From Sindora glabra (lineage: Eukaryota > Streptophyta > Magnoliopsida > Fabales > Fabaceae), in the NCBI GenBank assembly GCA_020226215.1, contig CM035233.1, positions 1,426,001 through 1,490,000 of the forward strand: DNA of 64,000 bases, read 5' to 3'. The notes under the pieces are model-generated. The model had not been told where the DNA came from, did not search any database, and worked only from the letters and a program-made list of their open reading frames with translations. Of this stretch, positions 61,501-64,000 are shown one piece after another. The position numbers and the translations under genes were made by a program. Position 1 is the stretch's first letter. Every line of letters starts with the position of its first letter.

Positions 61501-62689
61501 AATTTAACTTCTGAAAGTTTCAATAGAGGAATAACAAAATGTCATTGTAACTCACTTAATAGAATTCAATAAAGTACCACGTTACATTGAATTAATAGTC
61601 ATCTAACAATTGAGAAAGTCAAATTCCTTCTTCCTCACAATTTTAAATGAAAAAATTATTATCTTTTGTATCATTACATATTTAAGTCATAATGAGGACA
61701 TCACCATGTTAATGAATATAATTAAGCCTTTGCTTATAATTTAATGAGATTCCATTACAAGGAAAGAATAAAAAAATATTATGTAAAATATGTACTACAA
61801 AATTAAGATTACTATTAAAATTAAAAATTCAAATTCAAATAAGCCCTTTAATTTAAATGCAATTAAAAAAAAGGAAGATTCTTGTACAAAATGAAAAACA
61901 CCAAACAAATAAAACCTTTTGTATGGAAAAATCTAAAACAAAACATTAAAAAATTAAAAGACAACTAGTTATTACCTTATGTAGTCCTAAATATGATTAG
62001 AGACTATAATGAAAAATAACTAAGATGTATAAAAATCCCATCTCAATCGTTCATCTTTCTAAAAAATTTAGTAGATAATTCAACAAACTTTACTCTAATC
62101 CATATACATACATTGACTCAAAACAATGAAATTTTAATAGATAAATCAAAAGTATTTACTCCAAGTCTAGTACACTACAAAAATTTAGAGCCCATATTGG
62201 CAAAGGCAAATGATCTTGTATATAGTGTTGATATTGTAGCTACCATTAAAAAAGCAATATCATGGAAACATAAGTGTTGATGATCTAAAAATCTGAAAGA
62301 GAAAGCAAGACATTAGGATATGGATCGAAATATACCAAACAAAAGTTAAGAGATTAATGAAGAAAAGAATAAATAAAACATAGATTTAGGATAAATTGAA
62401 AGAAGGCAAATTAGAAATATAAAAATGAGAAGAAAAAATAATTTAGAAATGCAATTGTTCATCACTAATGATGTTTTTGAGAGAAGAAAGGTTTAAATAA
62501 AGACAAAGTAAAGCAGAATAGAGATGAAGGATCTCCTATTTTTCTAATGGACAAATGAGTTGTTATTAAAATTAAACGAATGGTTTCATAGTATAATTCA
62601 AATAGGAGTCAAACTATTTAGAAAATCCATGGAAATTAGAAAATGTAGTAAATCAGAAAGAGAGATCAGAGAGATTATGGGAATGTAAT

Positions 62690-63000
62690 AAATAAAAGGA
62701 AGAAATTAAGAAAATTATTCCAAAAAGAAAGAAAATATTTGAAAATTAGAAAATTTAACAAATTAAGAAAAGAAATTAGAGAGACTATAAAAATGCAATT
62801 AATGAGAGAAAGAAATTAGATATTTTTTCTCAATTTAATATAAATTATTATATATAAATAAAGGATTTAGTATCTTATTATAATTGCGTAAGTGTGACTC
62901 ACCAAAGCATAATATTTATTAAGAGGAAATGACAAATTGATATGTGACAAATTATGAAAATAATACTTATCATAAAAAAAAGGAACATTATGGTTAATAT
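62690..63000 (+). repeat. dispersed repeat, copy 2
   Basis: Collinear with 49290-49660, diverged by substitutions and small indels. The shared order of AATTAGAGA-rich sequence, TTTTTTCTCAATTTAATA, then TATTTATTAAGA and AAATTATGAAAATAATA makes common origin clear. Element class unknown. Confidence 0.7.
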
Positions 63001-63576
63001 ATAATATATTAGAGTATAACCCATTTGATGCACAAATTTCAATATTTTGTAATTTCAAACTAAAGATTTAATTAGCTTAACAATTTTATTTGTAATTTTC
63101 AAGCAAAAAAGCCCTTTTAAAAATAATTTAACCAATTAAAGATATTTTTAATAAATATACTATATGTACTGAGATTTAGTTTCGAAATTTTGCTTCAAAT
63201 TAGATGTAGATATTCAAGGAGTGGAGAAATCAATGTTAAGTTATTTATGTAATTTGATTATTTAATAATAATAAGAAAAATAATTGAGATATGAATTAGG
63301 TACATTTCTTCGAGTTGTTTAGGATTATTCTATATTAAAATTTTTCCCATTAATATTTTATAATTCTATATTAATTGTGATACATATATTCCAATTTGTT
63401 TTTAATAATATATCAAAATTTTAACATTTTTTTTAATTTATTTTATCTTTTTTAAAATTGAAAAAAAAATTAAATAAGAATTCTTAATGAGTTTAAAATT
63501 TTCTTCTTCTTCTTTTTTTATTTTGAATACATTAATATTATTCTAATTGTGGATAAATATAAAAATAAAAATTTGT

Positions 63577-63627
<51 letters not shown>

Positions 63628-64000
63628 CAAAAAAATTAATAATTATTTCTAAAAAATAAAATTAACATGATTTAAGGGATCCAAATATATGATTACATTT
63701 TGGTATGAAATAAGTGACATACTTTTTTTTAATCCACAAACAAAATGGTACTTTAATTTTAAATGATTGAACAAGATTACTTAAATTGAAATAAAGTGGA
63801 TTAAAATTAATAAATATCAAATATGATCTATTTAATAAAAAAGCATAACTTAATTATACCGAAAAAGAGAAAGGACAATTTTGATAATAGCAAATGAAAG
63901 AGAATATATATAGAAGTTACATAACCATTAAATAAGATAAAAATATTAAAAGGAATCAAAAGATAAAAGCTTAATGTCACTTGAATTAAACCTTTCACAC
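63001..64000. other. AT-rich intergenic region at the window end
   Basis: No supported gene. It contains a compound microsatellite at 63577-63622: a few TTA units, then about 16 TA units. Confidence 0.6.
63577..63622. repeat. compound (TTA)n(TA)n microsatellite
   Basis: About five TTA units run directly into an uninterrupted TA tract of about 32 bp. Confidence 0.95.

Larger units (their letters stand above)
55029..62689. other. AT-rich intergenic region
   Basis: No supported gene. It holds several microsatellites (listed separately, plus short AT tracts at 57169-57187 and 59624-59644). Short open frames here (for example 55149-55376 and 59101-59286) have biased AT-rich codons and no recognisable domain. 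Confidence 0.6.

Overview
The window is nuclear DNA of a flowering plant, most likely a eudicot. It is very AT-rich. Coding exons are interrupted by GT-AG introns, and long gene-poor stretches are packed with decayed transposons. I recognise four protein genes. No rRNA, tRNA, CRISPR or bacterial-style feature was found. The species cannot be named from the sequence alone.

Layout. (1) 2.2-5.7 kb, + strand: MED31, the SOH1 subunit of the Mediator complex; the reconstructed coding exons join in frame to a 200-residue protein. (2) 10.4-12.95 kb, + strand: cytosolic-type 6-phosphogluconate dehydrogenase, with one uninterrupted 488-residue coding exon behind a ~950 bp 5'UTR intron. (3) 15.76-16.10 kb, - strand: a 111-residue SOB FIVE-LIKE (SOFL) protein, a family tied to cytokinin homeostasis. 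(4) 50.6-54.8 kb, - strand: NSE1, the RING-like subunit of the SMC5/6 complex, with six coding exons giving 353 residues. Its upstream DNA carries two E2F consensus sites and an inverted pair of telo-boxes. The four genes belong to separate housekeeping or regulatory processes (transcription, pentose phosphate pathway, hormone signalling, genome maintenance) and show no sign of acting together.

The gene desert at 17.8-49.7 kb is a transposon graveyard. It holds three related hAT elements at 17.8-22.9 kb, two with perfect and one with near-perfect 8-bp target-site duplications. It also holds a 438-bp unit repeated three times in tandem (24.1-25.45 kb) inside an LTR-like region, a Ty1/copia integrase relic (28.1-28.4 kb, - strand), a Mutator-like (MULE) transposase pseudogene with a SWIM-type end (29.0-30.7 kb, + strand), and an ~8.1 kb Ty3/gypsy element with 1.57-1.58 kb LTRs lying antisense at 34.9-43.0 kb. 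A 173-bp foldback MITE with an exact 9-bp target duplication sits next to the SOFL gene, and a second MITE-like element lies at 9.3-9.7 kb. The 55-64 kb end is AT-rich intergenic DNA with long AT and AAT microsatellites and a second copy of a repeat also found at 49.3 kb.

I saw no clearly new biological system. The observations most worth following up are the hAT cluster with its palindromic subterminal repeats, the promoter signals of NSE1, the MULE-type MITE, and the 438-bp triplication.
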